From UBA8296 sp031581145 (GTDB lineage Bacteria; Bacteroidota; Rhodothermia; Balneolales; Balneolaceae): DNA of 7,967 bases. A program made the position numbers and the translations under genes. The notes below the pieces were generated by a model. The model was given only the letters and a program-made list of their open reading frames with translations, did not search any database and was not told the DNA's origin. This document shows, piece after piece, positions 1 to 5,765 of the stretch (position 1 is its first letter; each line of letters begins with the position of its first letter). Location: the NCBI GenBank assembly GCA_031581145.1, contig JAVLBP010000034.1, forward strand, positions 1 to 7,967. The letters are read 5' to 3'.

Positions 1-86
1 TTGAAAAAGAGCATTTCAAGCACGTTGCTGTCTCGGATGAGAGCAAGGAGATGATTCAAGCGTTCTTTGCCAGCCGGAAGAAGTAG
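1..86 (+). CDS. 3' end of a gene, possibly a crotonase-family (enoyl-CoA hydratase/isomerase) protein
   Basis: Only the last 27 codons and the TAG stop (84-86) are in the window, read in the frame that starts at base 3. The visible C-terminus includes FKHVAVSDESKEMIQAFFAS and ends in RKK. Crotonase-fold proteins commonly end with an acidic segment, a (D/E)x(K/E)E turn and then 'AF..(K)RK', which this resembles. The tail is too short to assign an enzyme. Two other frames are closed here (TGA at 2-4 and at 52-54), and the gene meets the minus-strand gene at 449-111 in a convergent arrangement with only 24 bp between stops. I am fairly sure this is a real gene end because of the clean basic/amphipathic tail and tight convergent packing. 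The family call is a guess. Confidence 0.45.
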   Translation, partial: EKEHFKHVAVSDESKEMIQAFFASRKK

Positions 87-118
87 TCTACATCCATTTA
101 GAAAGACGTACTACTTTT
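81..118 (+). terminator. weak candidate convergent terminator hairpin
   Basis: AAGTAGTCT (81-89) can pair with AGA (104-106) plus CTACTT (111-116), leaving a 4-nt bulge (107-110) and a loop of 14 nt. Four T residues (115-118) overlap the end of the 3' arm. The element overlaps the stop codons of both converging genes, which is the right place for a shared terminator. The bulge and short T run make it weak. Confidence 0.25.
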
Positions 119-449
119 CAGCCTCATTTACCACCTCTCCACGGTCAGCCACAAACGAATCTGACAACATTTTGGCTCGATTCAGATCCCGAATTTTCTG
201 ATTAATGAGCTTCGTCTCGCGAGTCTCGGCCTGAAACTCTTGCTTGGTTTTTAGCCAGGCATAAAACTCATCCTCAGGCTTCCCATTCCAATGGTGCTGG
301 AACCGCTCAAACACCGCATTACTCCAGTGATCTCGGCTATTTCGTCGCATCCAAATCGCGAGTCCATAGCTTAATGGCATCGCCAAAACGAGTGCAAAAA
401 CCTCATAAATGGCGAAAACGACGACAGGCTCTGTGGCTGGAGTGGGCAT
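111..449 (-). CDS. small single-pass membrane protein of unknown function, 112 aa
   Basis: I do not recognise this protein. Residues about 9-33 form one hydrophobic segment (VVVFAIYEVFALVLAMPLSY onward), followed directly by a basic cluster (WMRRNSR). By the positive-inside rule this suggests an N-out/C-in anchor with a cytoplasmic tail. The remaining 75 or so residues are charged and probably helical, rich in K/E/R/Q, possibly a short coiled coil, with aromatic residues in the stretch FERFQHHWNGKPEDEFYAWL. There are no cysteines and no recognisable catalytic motif. The start is ATG (447-449) with no clear Shine-Dalgarno upstream, as for several neighbours. It lies 52 bp downstream of the FAD oxidoreductase gene on the same strand, so it may be the last gene of that transcript. 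A role as accessory or anchor for the oxidoreductase would be speculation. Confidence 0.7.
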   Translation of the reverse strand: MPTPATEPVVVFAIYEVFALVLAMPLSYGLAIWMRRNSRDHWSNAVFERFQHHWNGKPEDEFYAWLKTKQEFQAETRETKLINQKIRDLNRAKMLSDSFVADRGEVVNEAEK

Positions 450-481
450 TATTTTGTTGCAAGCGTTGATTTTGATTGAAT

Positions 482-502
482 AATCACCTGGCAGGAGTGA
501 TT
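482..502 (-). other. dyad symmetry overlapping the oxidoreductase stop codon
   Basis: AATCAC (482-487) and GTGATT (497-502) form a perfect 6-bp inverted repeat with a 9-nt loop, and a further CT/AG pairing is possible inside. It overlaps the last base of the TGA (502-504) and lies in the 52-bp spacer before the small membrane protein gene. The flanking DNA on the transcript side is A/T-rich but has no T run. It could be a weak attenuator, an mRNA-processing or stability hairpin, or chance. Confidence 0.25.
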
Positions 503-1569
503 CACCTCGCTCGAAGCAACCGCTGGGTGAACCTTACCGCAGCGGCAGGAGCAAGCGTTAGGCCTTTTGACCCGAACCCAGTAAACGCATACAATCCAGA
601 AATCGTTGAGTGCTGGGTAATGACGGGCAAGCGCTCGGGAGGTTGATGCACTCGGATCGCAGCCCAGCCACGAATTGATTCCTCGTCAAAGCGCGCATTC
701 GGTAGGATACTCTTTGCAATAGTCAGCAGCTTTTGACGGCCATGCTCGTCGAAGGTTGTGTGCTCAAAATGGTGTTCATAGGTGCTGCCCACAGCTACCA
801 CACCGGGTGTTTCGGTAGGGGCGAGGTACCCTTTCATGGAAATGGCTGTGCGAGGGTACTGTTCGGTGGCTGATGAATCATCAAAATCTGCAAGCCGAAT
901 CGTCATGAGTTGACCTTTTACGCGGTGGAGGCCGATGTTTGGCCAAGCAAGCGCTGAGTCAACGGTTAGGCCGGAAGTCGCAGCACCGGTCGCGCAAATC
1001 ACAGTCCCTTTGTCGAGCCATTGGGTAATATTAGCCTTGGCAGAATACTCCACCTGCACGCCAAGATCCGCTGCCTTTTGACGCGCTGCCGCCAAAAACG
1101 ACGGCATCGGAAGGTAGCCCCCTCTGTGAATCCAAAGTGCTCCGTGTGCGCAAAAAACGCCAGGAAATTTCTCAGCACACTCGCCTGGTTCAAGCCACTG
1201 CGCCCATCCCTCGGGCCACGGATCTTGCTCGAATCGCTGTTTCATCTTCGCACACATATCCTGCGAAGCTGCTGGCCTCAAAACAGTATTATTTGTAGAG
1301 AGGTGCCAAATATTACTGGTTTGGAACCAGTCAATTAGAGAGTATGTGTGTGATAATGCCACCTCTGCATCGGGTATCAACTTTGCAGAGGGCCCTGTAG
1401 CCGGGTTGATCAACGCAACTGGTGTCCAAGACGCGCCAGTCTGCTCATCACCCCCTTGTCCAACCCAAACAATACGCTCCGCCTCGACACCCTGCTTCAT
1501 CAAGGCCCATACCAAGGATACACCCGCAATTCCCTGCCCTAAAACAATAAACGGCTTATCGTTTGCCAC
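502..1569 (-). CDS. FAD-dependent oxidoreductase of the D-amino-acid oxidase (DAO) superfamily, 355 aa
   Basis: This is a flavin-dependent amine or amino-acid oxidoreductase by fold; the substrate is unknown. The N-terminus holds a Rossmann dinucleotide-binding motif G11-Q-G13-I-A-G16 after a hydrophobic beta strand. A segment follows that suits FAD contact (TGASWTPVALINPATGP, about 44-60). The C-terminus has the DAO-type flavin-closing motif GLYAFTGFGSKGLTLAPAAA (325-344). This layout matches stand-alone DAO proteins, which are relatives of glycine oxidase, ThiO and the MnmC C-terminal domain. The usual acidic residue ending the second beta strand is not obvious (VWVGQGG, 34-40). The start is GTG (1567-1569): an in-frame TGA at 1582-1584 blocks any longer form, and a GAGG lies about 10 nt upstream. 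There is no signal peptide, so it is probably cytoplasmic. It lies 116 bp downstream of pncA on the same strand. That link to NAD salvage is positional only. Confidence 0.85.
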   Translation of the reverse strand: MANDKPFIVLGQGIAGVSLVWALMKQGVEAERIVWVGQGGDEQTGASWTPVALINPATGPSAKLIPDAEVALSHTYSLIDWFQTSNIWHLSTNNTVLRPAASQDMCAKMKQRFEQDPWPEGWAQWLEPGECAEKFPGVFCAHGALWIHRGGYLPMPSFLAAARQKAADLGVQVEYSAKANITQWLDKGTVICATGAATSGLTVDSALAWPNIGLHRVKGQLMTIRLADFDDSSATEQYPRTAISMKGYLAPTETPGVVAVGSTYEHHFEHTTFDEHGRQKLLTIAKSILPNARFDEESIRGWAAIRVHQPPERLPVITQHSTISGLYAFTGFGSKGLTLAPAAAVRFTQRLLRAR

Positions 1570-1596
1570 AAAGATTATTCCTCACCAGGCCTCTTT

Positions 1597-1626
1597 AGAA
1601 TCACATACGGTAGAATCACATGCGGT
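1597..1626 (-). repeat. 15-bp tandem duplication in the pncA-oxidoreductase spacer
   Basis: Two adjacent 15-bp copies (1597-1611 and 1612-1626) read AGAATCACATACGGT and AGAATCACATGCGGT on the + strand, with one transition between them. They lie just 3' of the second, 21-bp array and 27 bp upstream of the oxidoreductase GTG. The repeats hold no obvious promoter or Shine-Dalgarno sequence. Confidence 0.8.
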
Positions 1627-1630
1627 AAAG

Positions 1631-1700
1631 TCAGCCCCATCGCTCACGAAATCAGTCCCACCTCTCACGAAATCAGCCCTATCGCTCACGAAATCATCCC
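1631..1700 (-). repeat. 21-bp tandem array, three copies plus a partial, spanning the pncA stop codon
   Basis: Units lie at 1631-1651, 1652-1672 and 1673-1693, with a partial unit at 1694-1700. All share the 12-bp core CTCACGAAATCA (starting at 1643, 1664 and 1685) at a 21-bp period, with a few substitutions between. On the transcript strand the core reads Ile-Ser-TGA, the true 3' end of pncA (stop 1686-1688). Two copies therefore follow the gene and repeat its last codons and stop in the same frame every seven codons. It looks like a slippage or duplication product. It is too short and has no spacers, so it is not a CRISPR array. Confidence 0.85.
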
Positions 1701-2333
1701 AGCCACATCGCAGGATTCCACAATCTCAACCCCAGCGTCACGCAAACGAGCCCACATCGCATCAACCGACCCATTCATATCAATCCCTCGCATCAAATCG
1801 CGAACCGCCACCACTTCAAAACCGGCACCACGCGCGTCCGCTGCCGAATACCCCGCACAAAAATCGGTTGCCAGCCCCACCACAAAGACGCGAACCGCCG
1901 ACGGATCACCCCCTCCAATATCCTTCAGCGTGCCGGCGAGCCCTGTGGAGGTCACCCCGTCGTTCTCCGTGAACGCTGAATACGAATCAATGTGCTTCCG
2001 AAACCCCTTACGAATCACCACATTGGCCGCATCGGCGTTCAAGGCCGGCGCAAAATCAGCCCCCGAAGTCCCAATGACGCAATGATCCGGCCATAACGAC
2101 TGGGTGCCATAGGGCATCTCGACCGTATCGTAGACCTGCTTGCCTTCATGAGCCGATGCAAACGACGAGTGACCAGCCGGGTGAAAATCCTGCGTTAGGA
2201 TCACAGAATCCCAGCCTTCAAGCTCGGTCAGAGCATTCACACCCGCGATAATGTCATCACCGCCCGCCACAGCAAGCGGCCCACCAGGTAAAAAATCATT
2301 TTGGATATCGACGATCAGTAATACGTTTTTCAT
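1686..2333 (-). CDS. pncA: nicotinamidase (pyrazinamidase-type), 215 aa
   Basis: It hydrolyses nicotinamide to nicotinate and ammonia, the first step of the deamidating NAD salvage route, in the cytoplasm. It is a complete isochorismatase-fold protein with the family triad in place: Asp9 in LIVDIQNDF, Lys109 in VIRKGF, and nucleophile Cys159 in GLATDFCAGYSA. Metal ligands are Asp49 and His51 in TQDFHPAGHSSF (His55 also present), plus His84 in LWPDHC. The oxyanion-hole cis-peptide region is VGLATDFC. Length and motif order are typical of bacterial PncA. The start is ATG (2331-2333), placing LLIVDIQNDF at the usual distance from the N-terminus; no convincing Shine-Dalgarno is visible. The product feeds PncB, encoded 155 bp upstream on the same strand. 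The 3' end runs into a 21-bp tandem array that repeats the stop codon. Confidence 0.95.
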   Translation of the reverse strand: MKNVLLIVDIQNDFLPGGPLAVAGGDDIIAGVNALTELEGWDSVILTQDFHPAGHSSFASAHEGKQVYDTVEMPYGTQSLWPDHCVIGTSGADFAPALNADAANVVIRKGFRKHIDSYSAFTENDGVTSTGLAGTLKDIGGGDPSAVRVFVVGLATDFCAGYSAADARGAGFEVVAVRDLMRGIDMNGSVDAMWARLRDAGVEIVESCDVAGMIS

Positions 2334-2341
2334 AGAAAGAG

Positions 2342-2357
2342 TCTCAAAATTTAGAGA
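2342..2357 (-). promoter_or_regulatory. candidate operator dyad upstream of pncA
   Basis: TCTCAAAATTTAGAGA is a 16-bp palindrome with a single mismatched pair. It sits 8 bp upstream of the pncA ATG in the only A/T-rich part of the pncB-pncA spacer. Position and symmetry would suit a repressor site or part of an internal promoter. On the transcript strand the same DNA reads TCTCTAAATTTTGAGA, which contains a near match (one extra base) to the Bacteroidota -7 element TAnnTTTG. No named regulator (NrtR, NiaR) can be assigned from sequence alone. Confidence 0.3.
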
Positions 2358-2408
2358 TTTGGAAATTGATTCTTTGCGAGATTGCCCGACAGCTCATCGC
2401 AGCGCGTC

Positions 2409-2486
2409 CGCCGGGCGCCACATTTACGCCTGGAACCACCGCACTCCCCACGCCCCCCGCACCCGCCGCGTCACGATCGCCCGGCG
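2409..2486 (-). other. G-rich spacer between pncB and pncA with inverted-repeat ends
   Basis: The spacer of 155 bp (2334-2488) is split in two. The part next to pncB is strongly G-rich on the transcript strand, while the part next to pncA is A/T-rich. The complement of 2446-2467 carries G runs of 2, 3, 6 and 4 separated by 1-3 nt. Perfect 9-bp inverted repeats CGCCGGGCG (2409-2417) and CGCCCGGCG (2478-2486) flank this, 60 bp apart. There is no T run and no open reading frame that looks like a gene. Possible roles are an RNA structure protecting or terminating the pncB message, or a G-quadruplex. Confidence 0.35.
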
Positions 2487-2488
2487 CC

Positions 2489-3940
2489 TCACCCGCGCAA
2501 CCGCTCCTCTAATAACCCGTCGCGCAGCCCCATCAGTTCCGGCGAAATCCCCACTTTATATTCATGTGGATTCTCAAATCGGAGCACTTCAGGAGGCAGG
2601 CAATCCAGTCGGCTTCGACTGTAAGCCGCAATGGCCCCCAAATCACGTTCTTCGACCAAAGGCTCACCGCCATGCATCACGTCAACCAACAACTCCATGG
2701 CCCTCAATCCACGCAATGGCGTATTTTTCACTGGAAAGACTGGATGATGAAACCGCTCTGGTTCCCCTTGACCGGCCAGCCCAATCGCGTCGCCAGCAAA
2801 AAAACCATCGCTGTCCAACGTACGCCATACCTTTTTCACACCTGGTAGCGTCAATTTCTCCGGGTTTTCGGACACTTTCATGGTGGGGCGGTCCCCAATC
2901 ATGGACTGCTTGTACACACCACCCAGCGCGGGGTCCCCATCCGCTGTCACTAACCGAGTACCCACGCCAAACCCGTCAATAGGAGCTGACTGGCTCATTA
3001 AACTGCGAATCACCACTTCATCAAGCTGATTCGATACATGTATTTTTACGTCTGTGAGCCCCGCCTCATCAAGCATGCGTCGTGCTCGGCCCGCAAAGTA
3101 GGCCAAATCACCGCTATCCAACCGAATTCCGCGCAGGAGCTGCCCCCGCTCCGCCATCTCGCCTGCGACGGTGATAGCATTCGGCACACCCGATTCCAGC
3201 GTGGAGTACGTATCCACAAGCAACACACAAGACTCAGGATACAACGCCGCATACGCCCGAAATGCATCGAGCTCTTGATCAAAACTCTGCACCCAAGAGT
3301 GTGCCATCGTCCCCATCACCAGAATACCATACGTCTTGCCGGCATGGACATTGGACGTGCCATTAAACCCACCAATCATCGCTGCTCGACTCGCATGAAT
3401 TCCCCCGAGCCCCTGAGCGCGACGCAACCCAAAATCGATGAGGGTTTTCTCAGGACCGGCAGCCAAGCGCATCCGGGCAGCTTTCGTGGCCACCAAAGAC
3501 TGGAAATTCAGCAGATTCAGCACCAGCGTTTCCACCAGTTGAATGTCAGCCAAAGGGCCCGTTAATCGGACAATGGGTTCACCAGGGAAGACAACATCTC
3601 CTTCAAACACCGACGCCACGCCCCCCCGAAACCGAAATTCAGTCAAATAGGCCAAAAACTCCTCCTGAAATCCTTTCGCGGCCAAAAAATCAATCGCCTC
3701 AGCCGAAAATCTCAGCTCAGAAAGTGTGTCGAGCAAATCCTGTAACCCCGCAAAGACCACAAATCCGTTGCCAAATGGGGTTTCGCGAAAGAAATAATCA
3801 AACGTTGTAGTGGTTTCGTGGATGCCTTGCGCAAAGAACCCCTGCACCATGGTGAGCTCATAAAAATCGGTGAACAGCCCTGCATCGGCAATGTAGGGGA
3901 TGGGAGGGTGTTGATTCGCAAAGGGGTCAGCGAGTGCCAT
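2489..3940 (-). CDS. pncB: nicotinate phosphoribosyltransferase, 483 aa
   Basis: It makes nicotinate mononucleotide from nicotinate and PRPP, coupled to ATP hydrolysis, the second step of the PncA/PncB salvage route to NAD. Family motifs appear in order. TDFYELTM (24-31) is the N-terminal signature. GGIHASRAAMIGGFNGTSN spans 179-197. GTMAHSWVQ (210-218) has His214 in the position of the phosphorylated catalytic histidine. DTYSTLESGVPNA (243-255), RLDSGDLA (273-280), FGVGTRLVT (324-332) and GGVYK (340-344) complete the phosphate- and PRPP-binding core. The end, NPHEYKVGISPELMGLRDGL, matches the usual family C-terminus, so it is full length. The ATG start (3938-3940) gives a 23-residue lead before TDFYELT, normal for this family; no clear Shine-Dalgarno is seen. 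It is first of the minus-strand gene cluster, divergent from the lipoprotein gene across 56 bp. Confidence 0.95.
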   Translation of the reverse strand: MALADPFANQHPPIPYIADAGLFTDFYELTMVQGFFAQGIHETTTTFDYFFRETPFGNGFVVFAGLQDLLDTLSELRFSAEAIDFLAAKGFQEEFLAYLTEFRFRGGVASVFEGDVVFPGEPIVRLTGPLADIQLVETLVLNLLNFQSLVATKAARMRLAAGPEKTLIDFGLRRAQGLGGIHASRAAMIGGFNGTSNVHAGKTYGILVMGTMAHSWVQSFDQELDAFRAYAALYPESCVLLVDTYSTLESGVPNAITVAGEMAERGQLLRGIRLDSGDLAYFAGRARRMLDEAGLTDVKIHVSNQLDEVVIRSLMSQSAPIDGFGVGTRLVTADGDPALGGVYKQSMIGDRPTMKVSENPEKLTLPGVKKVWRTLDSDGFFAGDAIGLAGQGEPERFHHPVFPVKNTPLRGLRAMELLVDVMHGGEPLVEERDLGAIAAYSRSRLDCLPPEVLRFENPHEYKVGISPELMGLRDGLLEERLRG

Positions 3941-3996
3941 GTGTTAATGATACGAAAGCTGTGGCAAAAGGAGAGGGGATGTAGTACCATTACATC
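3941..3996. promoter_or_regulatory. divergent promoter region with a GATGTA-N7-TACATC dyad
   Basis: These 56 bp must hold the start signals for both pncB (minus) and the lipoprotein gene (plus). A perfect 6-bp inverted repeat, GATGTA (3978-3983) and TACATC (3991-3996), ends exactly at the + strand ATG (3997). It could be an operator covering the lipoprotein start and lying 38-56 bp upstream of the pncB ATG, or a hairpin at the + strand start codon. A purine-rich AGGAGAGGGG (3969-3978) is too far from the ATG for a normal Shine-Dalgarno. I cannot place -35/-10 or Bacteroidota -33/-7 elements convincingly. Confidence 0.4.
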
Positions 3997-5745
3997 ATGA
4001 AACCGAATTATCCTGTGAAGCACTTGCCTCTGTTGGCAACAGCAGGCCTCATCGCCTTGATGCTTACCTCGTGCGCCATCCCGTCCGCGCCTACGGGAGG
4101 TCCGCGCGACACTCAGCCCCCGCAACTTGTGGACGTTTCACCACAGCCGGGCAGTGTGAATGTGAAGACTCAGACCTTTGAGTTCACCTTTAATGAATAC
4201 GTCGATCGTGGGAGTTTTGAGCAAGCGTTATCCATTGAGCCTCGGTTTGATGCGAGTTTTTCCACCGATTGGAAGCGTCAACGTGTGACCGTGCGGTTTG
4301 AGGAGTCCTTACCCGAAAATCGAACGATGATTTTTACCATCGGGACTGACCTGCGCGATACGCGAGGCAATAAACTCAAGGCGCCCATTCAGATTCCGAT
4401 TTCCACAGGGCCAGAAATTGATCAGGGGGTGTTGGCGGTTCAGGTGCGAGATGCGATAACGGGAGAAGTGCGGACAGACGAATCGGTGTTTTTGTTTCTG
4501 GGTAATGGTCTCATTGGCAATGGCCCACTTGGTAATGGTCCACTTGATAATGCTCCCTTTGGCCCAAACGGAGAGGTAGACTCGTCTTTGGTGAATGACT
4601 TGGGTCAAATTGTCCCTGATTATACCATTCAAACCGATTCAGCAGGAGTGGCGACGTTTCAGGCGTTGGGGCAGCAGGCTTTTACGCCGCTGTGGGTGAA
4701 TGATCTGAACCGCAACCGTCGATGGGAGCCCGCGCGTGAACGTGCCCAGCCGTTTGAACAGAATCGAATCGCTCCATCGGACGGCCTGCAATCGGTGGTT
4801 TGGGTTTATGAGCCTGACACTGTGGCGCCTCGAGTTCAGGGGGTGGGTGTGTTGGCGCTCAATCAGCTGAGAATTAGGGCGTCAGAACCTCTGGTTCTTG
4901 TGAATGACTCGGTTGATTTGAGTTTGCTTGAAGAGGGAGTTGAGGGACAAATTTTAGAGCAGGCCGCTGCGAATCAAATCATTGAATGGAATGCAACGGC
5001 TTCGCTTCTGGAAGAGGATTCAACCACGGTTGTCGTGACAGTGGATTCACTGCAATCGTTGCGCTCTGAAGGTGACTATATATTAATGTACATCAATCAG
5101 ATTACTGATAGATCTAGAAATAGTTTAATTGCTGATTCTTTGGCGTTTAATACCAATGATGTGGTTGACATTGTTGCGCCTGACTCGAGTCAAGCGATCG
5201 AGTCTGATACGGTAGAATTTGATGAGTTGGAGCTAGTGGACGGGCGAGAAACAGCAGAGTTGCTTGTGGTGCTGGAATCATATGTTGCGGGCGATGATTC
5301 CACTATTGCCTTGCTGGCCGATTCTATGACTACACCCGCCGACTCTATTACTGACACACCCGCTGGCTTCACACCCGCCGATTCCACGCTCGCGACCTCT
5401 CCGCAAACCTACTCAATCGTGGCAACCCTTGAACTCATCGAGCCGTTTTCGAGACGAGTCCTAGTCGACACAGTCTTGACACAACCCATTCAATCCCAGG
5501 ATTCCACGCAGCCTGCTGAATCCACACAACCCACAGACGCCCCTGAACCGCTCCAACTACGCTTCGCTGGCCTGCCGCCCACATCTCCAGAAACCTCCGC
5601 ACGATTAACGGTATTTATAGACCTAAATGGCGACGGAGAATGGTCATTCAACACCAATCCAGCCGAACCACGACGAGTTGTCTCGAATATTCAGCTGCTC
5701 AATGATTTTGAGGGGACGATTGAAGTCTCTTTTTCGTTATTTTGA
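3997..5745 (+). CDS. Ig-like (Big_5) domain lipoprotein, 582 aa
   Basis: This is a predicted exported lipoprotein of unknown exact function. A signal peptide (basic start, hydrophobic about 10-24) ends in the lipobox L23-T-S-C26, so the mature protein would be acylated at Cys26. The next residues, AIPSAPTGGPRDTQPPQLVD, are a hallmark of a Bacteroidota/Rhodothermota family whose Big_5 Ig-like domain follows (about 40-137; FEFTFNEYVD). Two short DxNxN(G) strands typical of this family appear: NDLNRNRRW (235-243) and DLNGDGEW (542-549). Residues 169-188 are a four-copy GNGPL-type repeat. Residues about 440-525 are low complexity, rich in D, S, T and P, and probably disordered. Base usage flips from G-rich to C-rich around 5330. 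ATG at 3997 is the natural start for the signal peptide. It is 20 bp upstream of icmF, but no functional tie is evident. Confidence 0.85.
   Translation: MKPNYPVKHLPLLATAGLIALMLTSCAIPSAPTGGPRDTQPPQLVDVSPQPGSVNVKTQTFEFTFNEYVDRGSFEQALSIEPRFDASFSTDWKRQRVTVRFEESLPENRTMIFTIGTDLRDTRGNKLKAPIQIPISTGPEIDQGVLAVQVRDAITGEVRTDESVFLFLGNGLIGNGPLGNGPLDNAPFGPNGEVDSSLVNDLGQIVPDYTIQTDSAGVATFQALGQQAFTPLWVNDLNRNRRWEPARERAQPFEQNRIAPSDGLQSVVWVYEPDTVAPRVQGVGVLALNQLRIRASEPLVLVNDSVDLSLLEEGVEGQILEQAAANQIIEWNATASLLEEDSTTVVVTVDSLQSLRSEGDYILMYINQITDRSRNSLIADSLAFNTNDVVDIVAPDSSQAIESDTVEFDELELVDGRETAELLVVLESYVAGDDSTIALLADSMTTPADSITDTPAGFTPADSTLATSPQTYSIVATLELIEPFSRRVLVDTVLTQPIQSQDSTQPAESTQPTDAPEPLQLRFAGLPPTSPETSARLTVFIDLNGDGEWSFNTNPAEPRRVVSNIQLLNDFEGTIEVSFSLF
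4501..4560 (+). repeat. four tandem 15-bp units encoding GNGPL-type pentapeptides
   Basis: Four contiguous 15-bp units (4501-4515, 4516-4530, 4531-4545, 4546-4560) encode GNGLI, GNGPL, GNGPL and DNAPF in the lipoprotein. The middle copies differ by only two silent changes and the outer ones have diverged more, which suggests expansion from the centre. The unit is a multiple of 3, so copy changes would not break the frame. The segment inserts a Gly/Asn/Pro-rich loop in what is otherwise a beta-strand-rich region. Confidence 0.85.
5500..5535 (+). repeat. degenerate 18-bp duplication encoding DSTQPA / ESTQPT
   Basis: Two adjacent 18-bp units (5500-5517 and 5518-5535) encode DSTQPA and ESTQPT in the low-complexity part of the lipoprotein. 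Nearby, at about 5331-5390, ACACCCGC recurs three times and encodes TPAD/TPAG variants. These are in-frame repeats that build a flexible, acidic, hydroxyl-rich linker before the C-terminal beta domain. Confidence 0.55.
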
Positions 5746-5765
5746 GCGCAAGCAAAAGAGAATTT

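Noticed and set aside
502..1569. MnmC or ThiO as a specific name for the flavoenzyme
   Set aside because: There is no MnmC methyltransferase domain and no thiamine gene nearby; the sequence supports the DAO superfamily but not a substrate.
1597..1700. CRISPR array
   Set aside because: The repeats are directly adjacent with no spacers, the units are 15 and 21 bp, and no cas gene is nearby.
1346..1972. Long + strand open frame (208 codons) across the oxidoreductase start, the repeats and the pncA 3' half
   Set aside because: It is antisense to two clear genes. Its product is rich in Pro, Ser, His and Arg with repeats from the tandem array, and it has no family motif.
2251..2982. Long + strand open frame (243 codons) over the pncA start, the spacer and the pncB 3' end
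   Set aside because: It is antisense to pncA and pncB, whose catalytic motifs are intact. Its composition is Pro/Arg/His-rich as expected for the complement of G-rich genes.
3712..4125. Minus-strand open frame running from inside pncB across the divergent promoter into the lipoprotein gene
   Set aside because: It overlaps two better-supported genes and the promoter region; the translation is Arg/Ser-rich with no recognisable features.
5746..5765. Cobalamin riboswitch before icmF
   Set aside because: The gap to the lipoprotein stop is only 20 bp, with no room for a B12 aptamer; none is seen before 3997 either.
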